A stretch of DNA of 64,000 nucleotides, taken from the NCBI GenBank assembly GCA_002425765.1, contig DIMW01000011.1, positions 62,001 through 126,000 of the forward strand, given 5' to 3'. The position numbers and the translations under genes are program-made. Positions 51,208-58,934 of the stretch are shown here, piece by piece; the first letter of the stretch is position 1; each line of letters starts with the position of its first letter. This DNA is from Spirochaetaceae bacterium UBA5556. GTDB taxonomy: Bacteria > Spirochaetota > Spirochaetia > Treponematales > Rectinemataceae. The notes beneath the pieces were generated by a model. It made no database searches. It was not told where the DNA came from and saw nothing but the letters and a program-made list of their open reading frames with translations.

Positions 51208-53008
51208 GAGCTTCTCCCGGAAATGGCAGAGCCCTGTACTTCTGCTGAGGATGGTTGGGAACTTCGGGATACAACAATCTCAAACGGCCTTCTCTCAGCA
51301 GTTCCCCGAGCAAATCTCCGATCGTCACCTCGCTTCTATGCAAGAGAATGGATATTTCCTTCTTCGAATACGGGCTATGACGACATAAAGCGACGATGAC
51401 ATCCTTGCTGGTCTCTGGTTTTACCCTGGCTCCCAAGCTCTCGATCATGCTTCTGAGGTTAGGTGACACGTCAGGCTTCCTGAGGGAATCCACGAAGACC
51501 AATCCACCCTGATAGTAGGTCGCGGCGCTCTTGCCTCGCTGAACCAGGATTCCGGAATCGCGGAGACGCCGCAAAGCCGCACTGGCATGAAGAGTGTCAA
51601 CTTTATTGATGTTTCGGTAGGCGCCGTTGTCGATGGCCCCAAATTCCTTCAGGAACACCAGAGCCCTCGCGTCGTCCGGGCTGAGACTGAAATTCTTGAA
51701 GAATTCCAGCCACGCGATATCGGCGGAGTTCATGAAATGATGCGTGAGAAGAGTCAGGACGAAAGTATCGGCGTCGCGGTTCGATTCGAAGAAAGGGGTG
51801 GACAGGTTGGCCCGTTCCATCAGTTCCTGCATGACACGGATGCCGGATCCCTTGGTTTCCGCCAGATTGCATTCGTGGAGGATGGCGGCGATCTTCTCGT
51901 TGCGGTTGACCGAGCCGGGCTCACCCAGCTGATCATCGGGCTTGAGGGAGCATCCCGGATTGCGGATTTCCAACCGGTTGGCGTAATGGATGATTTGGAC
52001 CGCCTGCTTGGTACGGTAATTCCGGTGCATCAGCGCGTTGACGACGGCCTCGCGAATGACGACTTCGGGCACCAGGGGAAATTCTTTACGGTGAACACCA
52101 TCTTCCAACGAAAAACTCCGGGGCAAGTCGTTCAAGACGATGCTTATGACCCGCGGAATCAGTTCAAGAAGGGCCCCTCTCATCTCGATGGTCTCGAACC
52201 GAGTGTCGGGGTTTTCCACCCAGGTCTTACCCGGGATCCTCACGTAGTCCACGCGCACCAGGGGCATTATGCGCCGCAAAGCGGATTCTTTGCCGAAACA
52301 GAGCAGTCCGCCTATGGTTGGTACGAGCGTCCCGTCCTTTTGCCGGGAAACCGCGCCAAGCGCGTGCAGCAATTCTTCTTTGTTCCAGGCAATTTCGGGA
52401 GCCAGCGCATTGATTCGCTCCCGCCTCAGCCGGTACTGCTGAATGGCGTCATCCGACAGGTCCGCGTCGATTGTGGCTTCATCGAGGGGTGTGTCCTCGT
52501 ACGCCTTGTGACCTCGGCCTTGATACAGCAAAAAAACATCGTCCTCGGTGCAGGTCTGGTCACTGCCGCCGATTCGCCTGAAAGCGCCCCGGGGAAGTCC
52601 CTTGGCCTTGAAATAGACAGGCTTTTCACTCGGTTGCGCCTCGGGCACCTCCACCAGCAATGCCGTCCTGCCCTCCAGCACTACAGCCCATATCCTGGGC
52701 CGAAGGGCGATGTTGAACCGATCGGCACATTGGCTGGCCAAGTCTGACTGTATCTTGTCCGGATCGGGTACACCGACGACCCGGTAGTCGGGGAACGGCT
52801 GGTTCTCGTCGCGGATAACGCCCAACAAGAGATATCCGCCGCCCATCCCTGGTTCGTTCGCGAAGGAGCAGATGGTTTCCAGAAGACTCGTGTCTACCGA
52901 CGATGCCCTTTTGGCTTCGATATCATGGCACTCATCGGCGCTCCGGAGTCGCTCCAGAAGAGCGAAAAACAACTGCTCCTGATCGGACATGGCTGGATGC
53001 TCGCTCAT
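51200..53008 (-). CDS. AlbA/Schlafen-domain, RecG-like putative DNA-binding protein
   Basis: A 602-residue protein with an N-terminal AlbA_2 (Schlafen-AlbA) domain: HDIEAKRASSVDTSLLETICSFANEPGMGGGYLLLGV split around residues 25-60. A second block, EVVIREAVVNALMHRNYRT, and SGIRVMQELMERANL match the C-terminal region found in RecG-like HATPase_c_4 proteins. The last 200 residues look like winged helices (HASAALRRLRDSGILVQRG; SEVTIGDLLGELLREGRLR). Such proteins often sit in defence islands. ATG 53008 overlaps the methyltransferase stop by four bases; the open frame upstream to 53470 is a shadow. Its position between mod and res is unusual and suggests it modulates restriction. Confidence 0.78.
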   Translation of the reverse strand: MSEHPAMSDQEQLFFALLERLRSADECHDIEAKRASSVDTSLLETICSFANEPGMGGGYLLLGVIRDENQPFPDYRVVGVPDPDKIQSDLASQCADRFNIALRPRIWAVVLEGRTALLVEVPEAQPSEKPVYFKAKGLPRGAFRRIGGSDQTCTEDDVFLLYQGRGHKAYEDTPLDEATIDADLSDDAIQQYRLRRERINALAPEIAWNKEELLHALGAVSRQKDGTLVPTIGGLLCFGKESALRRIMPLVRVDYVRIPGKTWVENPDTRFETIEMRGALLELIPRVISIVLNDLPRSFSLEDGVHRKEFPLVPEVVIREAVVNALMHRNYRTKQAVQIIHYANRLEIRNPGCSLKPDDQLGEPGSVNRNEKIAAILHECNLAETKGSGIRVMQELMERANLSTPFFESNRDADTFVLTLLTHHFMNSADIAWLEFFKNFSLSPDDARALVFLKEFGAIDNGAYRNINKVDTLHASAALRRLRDSGILVQRGKSAATYYQGGLVFVDSLRKPDVSPNLRSMIESLGARVKPETSKDVIVALCRHSPYSKKEISILLHRSEVTIGDLLGELLREGRLRLLYPEVPNHPQQKYRALPFPGEAHD

Positions 53009-54621
53009 TCTTCGTCTCCGAAAAGATCTGGCTGAACCTTCTTCTCCTTCGGCGCCGCGGGGAGGTTCTCCACCTGGAGGCTGTAGTCGTCGTGGCCCCA
53101 TTCGCACTTGGAGAGGACCGCGTTGGGTATCTTCTTGATCGTGAGGTTGGGGAACTCGTCGGCCCGGGCATGGAAGGCGGCGCAGACGACGAGGAGGCTC
53201 CGCTTCTCCCCCACTTCCTCGGAGAGGAGGGCGAGCTGCTCCCTGCCCAGTGTCTGGGTGGTGACGTAGATGTAGTCGCTCTCGGTGGAGCGGCCCTGCA
53301 TCCAGTAGACCGAGTCCGAGGGATCGTAGGTGAAACCCTCCAGTTTGCAGACCGCCTCGGCCAGCATGGCTGCGTCGTACTCCTTGTTGATGACCCAGTT
53401 GCCCCATTTGTCCTTCTCGAGGAGCGAGGGCGCCAGGCGGTAGTAGCGGAAGCCGCCGCCGCCCTTCCATCCGGTAACCCCGGTCACCCCGCCCGGGTCC
53501 TCCCCGTCGATCACTTTCTTCAGGCGCGGGATGATGTGCGTGTGGCAGTGCTCGCCCAGCTCCACCATGATCCAGCGGCGCCCCATCTTGTGGGCCACCG
53601 CTCCCGTGGTGCCCGAGCCCGCGAAGGAGTCGAGGACGAGGTCGCCGGGGTTGGTTGTTAATTCGATAATGCGCTTAAGAAGGCGTTCAGGTTTGGGTGT
53701 GTCGAATGCATCGGTGTCACCAAAAAGCGCTTTTATTTCCTTCTTCGCCTCTTGATTATGGCCAACTTCTTTATTAGTCCACCATGACCATGCAACTGTA
53801 CCATCTGATTCAGATAGATATGTCTTTCTTCTTGGCATACCATTTCCATCTTTCCCATACCAAATTCTACCTTCTGAATGCAGAGTTTTATAAACAGTTT
53901 CAACGTTCTTCCAGCAAGTGCCTGGAGGAGGAGAGAATGATTTTCCTCCAGGTGTTATTATTGTATACATCTGATTTGGCCGATAGCCTTGAGCGGTGTA
54001 ATCAGAGGAGACCCAAGGACCACGTGGGTCATTATCTGGGTTCTTATATGTTGCCTTTTGTTTTTCAGACATATCAAGCTTATTTAATACAAATCGATTC
54101 CGCTCTTTACTGAAAACTAATATATGGTCATGCCCAGCACCAAGGGTTGCTCGAATATCTGGAGATGTTCTTTTCTGCCAAACAACATTAGCAATAAAAC
54201 TATCTCGTCCGAAAACTTCATCGCAAAGTACTTTAAGATAGTGGCACTCATTGTCATCTATGGTAATCCACAAGCTCCCTTCTGATGCTAATAGCCGTTT
54301 GATAAGCTCCAACCTATCCCTCATCAACCCCAGCCAGATCGAGTGCTCCAGGCCGTCGTCGTAGTGGGTGAAAGCCGAACCGGTATTGTAGGGAGGATCG
54401 ATGAAAACGCACTTCACCTTCCCTGCGTACTCCTGTTCCAACGCTTTGAGGGCCAGGAGGTTGTCCCCGAAGATGAGCTTGTTGTCGAAGATGTCGTTCT
54501 CGCTCACCCGGTGCTTGGCATGGTAGCTCTTCTCCGGATCGTAGAGGAGTATGCGGGGTTCCAGGCGCGGACGGTTCTCCTTGCCGATCCAGGTGAGTTC
54601 GAGTTTCTGCTTGTTTGACAT
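53005..54621 (-). CDS. mod: Type III-like DNA N6-adenine (or N4-cytosine) methyltransferase
   Basis: A 538-residue beta-class methyltransferase. Catalytic motif IV is DPPYNTG (75-81) and the SAM-binding motif I is DSFAGSGTTG (331-340), so IV precedes I as in Type III Mod subunits. The region between about residues 101 and 325 corresponds to DNA 53,650-54,320. It is visibly A/T-richer than both flanks and probably holds the target-recognition domain. The site cannot be read from sequence. Mod methylates the recognised sequence and directs Res. ATG 54621. It is shorter than many Mod proteins (about 600-650). Confidence 0.9.
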   Translation of the reverse strand: MSNKQKLELTWIGKENRPRLEPRILLYDPEKSYHAKHRVSENDIFDNKLIFGDNLLALKALEQEYAGKVKCVFIDPPYNTGSAFTHYDDGLEHSIWLGLMRDRLELIKRLLASEGSLWITIDDNECHYLKVLCDEVFGRDSFIANVVWQKRTSPDIRATLGAGHDHILVFSKERNRFVLNKLDMSEKQKATYKNPDNDPRGPWVSSDYTAQGYRPNQMYTIITPGGKSFSPPPGTCWKNVETVYKTLHSEGRIWYGKDGNGMPRRKTYLSESDGTVAWSWWTNKEVGHNQEAKKEIKALFGDTDAFDTPKPERLLKRIIELTTNPGDLVLDSFAGSGTTGAVAHKMGRRWIMVELGEHCHTHIIPRLKKVIDGEDPGGVTGVTGWKGGGGFRYYRLAPSLLEKDKWGNWVINKEYDAAMLAEAVCKLEGFTYDPSDSVYWMQGRSTESDYIYVTTQTLGREQLALLSEEVGEKRSLLVVCAAFHARADEFPNLTIKKIPNAVLSKCEWGHDDYSLQVENLPAAPKEKKVQPDLFGDEE

Positions 54622-54623
54622 AT

Positions 54624-54836
54624 CTACCTGATCCTCGTCATCGGATATCTATCTTTGATCTGTGAGTGAAAAAATGTCCCCTTCGAAACTGCATGCATAA
54701 AGGCCTGATAAACGGAGAAAGAAATAGATGAGTAGCGATATATCCCTCCATTCCGGAATTCCATCTTAAATATCCCTGTTGCCGTATCGTATCCGACCGA
54801 TTGCCGCTCCGTCGAAGTGACAAATTGTCTTTCCAC
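54624..54836 (-). CDS. KTSC-domain small protein
   Basis: A 70-residue protein starting at GTG 54836 (AAGGCGG upstream). SVGYDTATGIFKMEFRNG with YRYSSISFSVYQAFMHAV and SKGTFFHSQIKDRYPMTRI match the KTSC domain, named from the C-terminal part of some lysyl-tRNA synthetases. The function of stand-alone KTSC proteins is unknown. It begins one base after the ATPase gene stop and ends two bases before mod, so it is translated with them. As a neighbour of a possible anticodon nuclease, a tRNA- or RNA-related role is an attractive guess. Confidence 0.75.
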   Translation of the reverse strand: MERQFVTSTERQSVGYDTATGIFKMEFRNGGIYRYSSISFSVYQAFMHAVSKGTFFHSQIKDRYPMTRIR

Positions 54837-54837
54837 T

Positions 54838-57468
54838 TTAACTTACCGCCTTCTGTTTTGTCTTGATAGATTCCACTAGTCTCCTTGTCGCCTCGAGGTG
54901 CTCTTTCATTTCATCACAGCTCGGATAGTCGGAACAAAATCCCGCAGAATGGTCGTGGGTGGCGACATAGTCGCAGGCAACACCGAATAGCCGCTGCAGC
55001 TCATCGATGTCGACTGGGTCGATGCATTTGCACTTTGTCAACCTTGAGATATCGATATACTCATTAAATCTGTTCACACAACCGTTGAAAAGTCTTTCTT
55101 CGACGATGCGTTCGAGGGTTGTTCTCAGAAAACCATACCACCAAGCAATGCTATCTTTATCTTCCTGTGAAGTCTGGGCGTTTCGCTTGATCTGTCCAAG
55201 CTTCTTTTCAAGAGTATCAAGCCGTTCAGTCACCTTGGAGTTAGTCCATGGTATATCTGGGAAATAGTAGCCGGGGCGATTATCCTTCCAGTCCAGCCGT
55301 CCGCTCATGTATGGAATGCTCTTCGATTCGGTCTCATCGAGAATGTCGCGGAGGAAAATCGAGTCATGTGTAAAGACGATTACCTGCCGTATCGCCGCCT
55401 CTTCGACTAGGCGCTTCGCTATCCGTTTTCGGTTATGCTGATCGAACGATGAAACCGGGTCATCGAAGATCAGCGTCGATCTGTCCGTGCTCTGCCCTAG
55501 TTCAGCCAGGAAACAAGCCAGGGCTATTGCTCGCTGCTCTCCCTCGCTCGCGATGTTTCCAACACTGATAGACCTACAGTTCTCTTCGAGGGCGATCTTA
55601 AACTTTGTCTCAGCCTTCAAGGTCCTCGTGGTAAGCTTTGGTTTTACGGTCGATATTGCTAAGCGATCCACTTCCTTCTTGAAGTCAGCGATAAACTTTT
55701 CGGTGACAAACTGAGCTGTGAGTTCCTTTTCTTTTAGTGAGATCTCTGTTGTATTGATACGATCTTTTATATTTCTGAGTTGTTTTATCTTTTTAGTGTG
55801 TTCGAAGTATTCTAAAACGAGTGGCTTGACTTCGCCCAATCGAAGCCTTGCCTCTAGTTCGTTCGCCTTCTTCTTAAATTCCGCAGCCTTGAGAGGATCG
55901 ATCACATCAGTCGCCTGTTTCAGACGTGTTTCGTTTTTCACTATCGCGGTATCGATGCTCGTAGTTACATCTTCAAGCGATAAAGCTACGACGTGTGCTG
56001 GCTCCCTTCGAAGGAGAGCATCCTTCAAAGTTGTGATCAAAGCATCAAACACCTCGCAATTTCTACCAATCGCCTCTTTCTGCTCTAACGGTAGCAATTC
56101 CGCGAGTATGGTGTCTACCTTCTTGAACTCATTAGAGAGCGATGTAGCCGCCTGATAGTTATTTACGAGTGTCGTAATTTTCTCCTCTGCAGTCCTTAAG
56201 GCAGCTTCGTGCTTACCTGCAACACTCTGTGCGAATATCCTCATGCGAGCTGCCGTTTCTCCTGTTATTGGCTGCTGGCAGAGCACGCAACGTGCGTCGT
56301 CCTCTAAATTGGGGTATTTCTTTCCTGGATAAGCCTCGCTTAATGAAAAGCGTTCCGCTGCCCTCCAAAGGGCTTGCCATGTCTCCTTGGCAGTGCCAGA
56401 AAGAAGGGCGCTCTCAGCGAGAGCTTTCCGAGCTTCTTCCGCCGCAGCTTTCGCGCCATGATATAAAGAAATAGTATCAAAAATCATTTTTTGAACTTCT
56501 GCTCCCGCAAGCTGTGAACCTTCCCCAATGTACCTTCTGAACTCCTTTAAGCGCTGATCGTAGCCTCGCCATGTGGCGATCAGAGTCTTGGTATCGCGAG
56601 AATCCAATAAAGCTCGTAGGTCCTTCAGTTGGTTCTTTTCCTCTTCGCTCATCGTGGAAAGCTGGTCCAGCTTGCGCGCGTTAAGGCTCTCCGATTTGAT
56701 GAGCTTTCCGGCATCTGTTTCTTCGTCGATCCTCAACTTGCCGAAACGGTCGTCATTTTTCCTCTCTGACTCCGAAATATCTACCGCTAAAGCCTTCTTC
56801 ACCTCGTCCATCAGCTGTGTGAGCTGCCGAGGTATCTGCAGCCCGAATGGTATAAAATGCGCAGCCTCTTCCGCAGAGACGTAGCTGTCGGCGACATCCG
56901 AATCGAAGACGAACATTGAACGTAAGCGTGGATCATCGAGAGAAGCATCTCCATTCCATGCCAGAGTTTCCTCGTGGCCTCCCATGTTAACGGTGATCTC
57001 AGCTTGGGCCTTGGGTGGATTTAGGAGAGCAATGTCGCCTTCAATTCTAGGAGCCATGCCCCTGAACTTGCAGGCAGATTTTAATATTCTCACGTATCCG
57101 GATTTCCCGCTTCCATTGTTGCCGTAAATGACCGTAATACCGGAGGGAGAAAAAGGTACTGTCTGATTTTCGGGTAAACGATTTACGCCTGTAATGTGGC
57201 AGACAGAAATCAAGGACGCAGTATTATCACCATTTGCAGAAGCAAAATTTGCCGTCTTTGATAAGGGTACATACACGTTATCCGAAAAGCTAGGATCGAG
57301 AGCCTCGCTTTTTCTGAGTTGGCAGAGCTCATCGATATCAGTCTGTGACCACCCACCTTTTTCGGCTATCCGGCGAAGGGCGTCGGCAATCCAGGGCTCC
57401 TGTGTGCCCGCGAAGTCGATTAAATAGTCCAAGACCGTTACAAACTTTTTCTCTTCAGGATCTGGCAT
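54838..57468 (-). CDS. RloC/PrrC-like AAA ATPase with zinc-hook motif (putative anticodon nuclease)
   Basis: An 876-residue ABC-type ATPase. Walker A YGNNGSGKSG (115-124), a long coiled coil (about 200-640) with a CxxC in ARCVLCQQPITG near residue 400, signature IASEGEQRAIALACFL, Walker B TLIFDDPVSSFD, and H-loop VIVFTHDS. This matches RloC, an SMC-like protein combining a zinc hook and a C-terminal anticodon-nuclease domain. The C-terminal region (about 740-876) would hold the nuclease, but I cannot assign the catalytic triad. In PrrC/RloC systems the nuclease is held silent by a neighbouring restriction system and released when phage disable it. ATG 57468 follows AAGGAG. Its base composition is A/T-richer than res and SNF2. 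Confidence 0.7.
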   Translation of the reverse strand: MPDPEEKKFVTVLDYLIDFAGTQEPWIADALRRIAEKGGWSQTDIDELCQLRKSEALDPSFSDNVYVPLSKTANFASANGDNTASLISVCHITGVNRLPENQTVPFSPSGITVIYGNNGSGKSGYVRILKSACKFRGMAPRIEGDIALLNPPKAQAEITVNMGGHEETLAWNGDASLDDPRLRSMFVFDSDVADSYVSAEEAAHFIPFGLQIPRQLTQLMDEVKKALAVDISESERKNDDRFGKLRIDEETDAGKLIKSESLNARKLDQLSTMSEEEKNQLKDLRALLDSRDTKTLIATWRGYDQRLKEFRRYIGEGSQLAGAEVQKMIFDTISLYHGAKAAAEEARKALAESALLSGTAKETWQALWRAAERFSLSEAYPGKKYPNLEDDARCVLCQQPITGETAARMRIFAQSVAGKHEAALRTAEEKITTLVNNYQAATSLSNEFKKVDTILAELLPLEQKEAIGRNCEVFDALITTLKDALLRREPAHVVALSLEDVTTSIDTAIVKNETRLKQATDVIDPLKAAEFKKKANELEARLRLGEVKPLVLEYFEHTKKIKQLRNIKDRINTTEISLKEKELTAQFVTEKFIADFKKEVDRLAISTVKPKLTTRTLKAETKFKIALEENCRSISVGNIASEGEQRAIALACFLAELGQSTDRSTLIFDDPVSSFDQHNRKRIAKRLVEEAAIRQVIVFTHDSIFLRDILDETESKSIPYMSGRLDWKDNRPGYYFPDIPWTNSKVTERLDTLEKKLGQIKRNAQTSQEDKDSIAWWYGFLRTTLERIVEERLFNGCVNRFNEYIDISRLTKCKCIDPVDIDELQRLFGVACDYVATHDHSAGFCSDYPSCDEMKEHLEATRRLVESIKTKQKAVS

Positions 57469-57490
57469 GGCCTACTCCTTGCATCAATCC

Positions 57491-58582
57491 TTACTTTTCC
57501 TCCACCCAGGCATACCTAATCTTCAAATGATTAAGCCCGCTTGCCCACGGCAGCAGCCCTTCCTTCTGCATCCGCCCCACGACGATCCCCGGCGCGATCC
57601 CAAGCTTTTCCGCGAAGCGGCGGACGGTGGCTTCGTCTTGACCGAGCGTTGCCAGTTCACGTTCCGAGATCTTCGGGATAAGGAATGTGCTCGCCCACTG
57701 GTTCGCCTCGGCCTCCGCGTGGTCGGGGAGGCCATCCGGCAGCCCTTCAAGGAACAGCATCTTCTTGCCATGGAGCAGCAGGTGGGCCAACTCATGGAAG
57801 AAGGTGAACCAGAACTGGTCGTTAGACTTGTACCGAAGGCTCAACATGACCAAGGCCTTGTCCGGCTGGAGCCAGCGGGTCAGGCCGGAGACGGGGCAGC
57901 CCTTGGGCGTCGGCGCGACGACTAACGCTATACCCGATGCCGCGCAGAGCCGAGTCAACTCGGGAAGGAATACCTGCGGATCGGGCTCCAGCGTCAACCG
58001 CCGTATGGCATTGAAGTTGGCTTCGAGAATGGACTTGTCATATGGCCGGCATGAAAGAGCCTCACTCTGTTTTTCCCCCCATCGCAGCCAAGCCGCCACC
58101 GCGCCGTGCTCCTTGGATGCTTTCTCCGAAGCTCGATACGCCAGGACGACGGCTTGATACTTTTCCCGCCAGGCTTCTACGCTGGCCACGCTGAAATAGC
58201 GCAGGCATTCCGCTACCAAGAGGGACTTGTCTCCGTGTTTATGAATCCAACCAAACCGCACCATATCGGCAATTGGCAATTCAGACAACCAAGAAACAGA
58301 AGATTTCAAATCCTCCAACTCCGAACGGCGGGCGAGGAGTTCACGGTACTGGGCTTCCCTGGTCAGCCAAAATCCGGCGCTGGCACCCAAGGCGCGCTCC
58401 AGCTTGAGGGCTGTCTCTTCGTTGATGGGAGCCTTTCCCCGCACCAACTGGTTTATATGCTTCCGGGTGTATCCGGTGCGTTCGGCCAACTCGGCCTGAG
58501 TCCATCCTTTTTCCTCCAGGGCGTCTAGAATGGTGTCGCCGGGCGGGGAGACCCAATCGGGAACCTGGGTGGTATCAATCAT
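57491..58582 (-). CDS. HigA-like antitoxin with ImmA/IrrE peptidase domain
   Basis: A 363-residue fusion. An N-terminal XRE-type HTH (WTQAELAERTGYTRKHINQL) precedes a middle linker. A C-terminal ImmA/IrrE (COG2856) zinc-protease domain has FFHELAHLLLH, with HExxH intact and a downstream EAEANQWAS supplying the third ligand. The HTH should repress the pair's promoter; the protease could cleave a regulator. ATG 58582 overlaps the toxin stop by eight bases, with AGGAG upstream. Both genes lie inside the island between SNF2 and the ATPase. Confidence 0.85.
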   Translation of the reverse strand: MIDTTQVPDWVSPPGDTILDALEEKGWTQAELAERTGYTRKHINQLVRGKAPINEETALKLERALGASAGFWLTREAQYRELLARRSELEDLKSSVSWLSELPIADMVRFGWIHKHGDKSLLVAECLRYFSVASVEAWREKYQAVVLAYRASEKASKEHGAVAAWLRWGEKQSEALSCRPYDKSILEANFNAIRRLTLEPDPQVFLPELTRLCAASGIALVVAPTPKGCPVSGLTRWLQPDKALVMLSLRYKSNDQFWFTFFHELAHLLLHGKKMLFLEGLPDGLPDHAEAEANQWASTFLIPKISERELATLGQDEATVRRFAEKLGIAPGIVVGRMQKEGLLPWASGLNHLKIRYAWVEEK

Positions 58583-58898
58583 GATAATCTCCTAGAAAAA
58601 TGATAGTGACTTCGGATATCTTCGACCAATCGATTTCGTCACCTTTTACAGTGGAAGATGTGGCGGGCATGAAGACCATACGCTGTCCTCCTGCTAAATT
58701 CAGCGCAAACTGGCCCTTCCGATCACCTCGCAATGGATGAGGGTTACCAAACACCAAATCCGTGACCGTTCTGGCCGCCAAGAGATCCGAATATCGTCGC
58801 TGAAGCTTTCCGGCAGAATCCGCACCTAGTTCCTTGACGGCAACTTTATGCTCAAAAACCGTACGCCGGATCTTGTCAGTGGCAAAGTACACCGTCAT
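58575..58898 (-). CDS. HigB/RelE-like toxin
   Basis: A 107-residue basic protein of the HigB/RelE fold, usually a ribosome-dependent mRNA interferase. Family-like parts are GKLQRRYSDLLAARTVTDL, the block NPHPLRGDRKGQFALNL and ISEVTIIFLGDYHD. Toxin precedes antitoxin, as in higBA. ATG 58898 follows a palindrome. A toxin activity is inferred only. Confidence 0.75.
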   Translation of the reverse strand: MTVYFATDKIRRTVFEHKVAVKELGADSAGKLQRRYSDLLAARTVTDLVFGNPHPLRGDRKGQFALNLAGGQRMVFMPATSSTVKGDEIDWSKISEVTIIFLGDYHD

Positions 58899-58911
58899 AG
58901 CTTATGAGAAG

Positions 58912-58932
58912 TGTATACCATTCTGGTGTACA
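58912..58932. promoter_or_regulatory. Putative autoregulatory operator of the toxin-antitoxin pair
   Basis: Imperfect palindrome TGTATACCA-TTC-TGGTGTACA (one mismatched pair) directly before the toxin start. It contains a TATACA on the reverse strand (58912-58917) and a TTGATT lies 15 bases upstream, so it overlaps a probable promoter. Confidence 0.55.
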
Positions 58933-58934
58933 AA

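Noticed and set aside
53009..53470. N-terminal extension of the AlbA gene
   Set aside because: This 154-codon part is the shadow of the methyltransferase 3' end; ATG 53008 overlaps its stop in ATGA.
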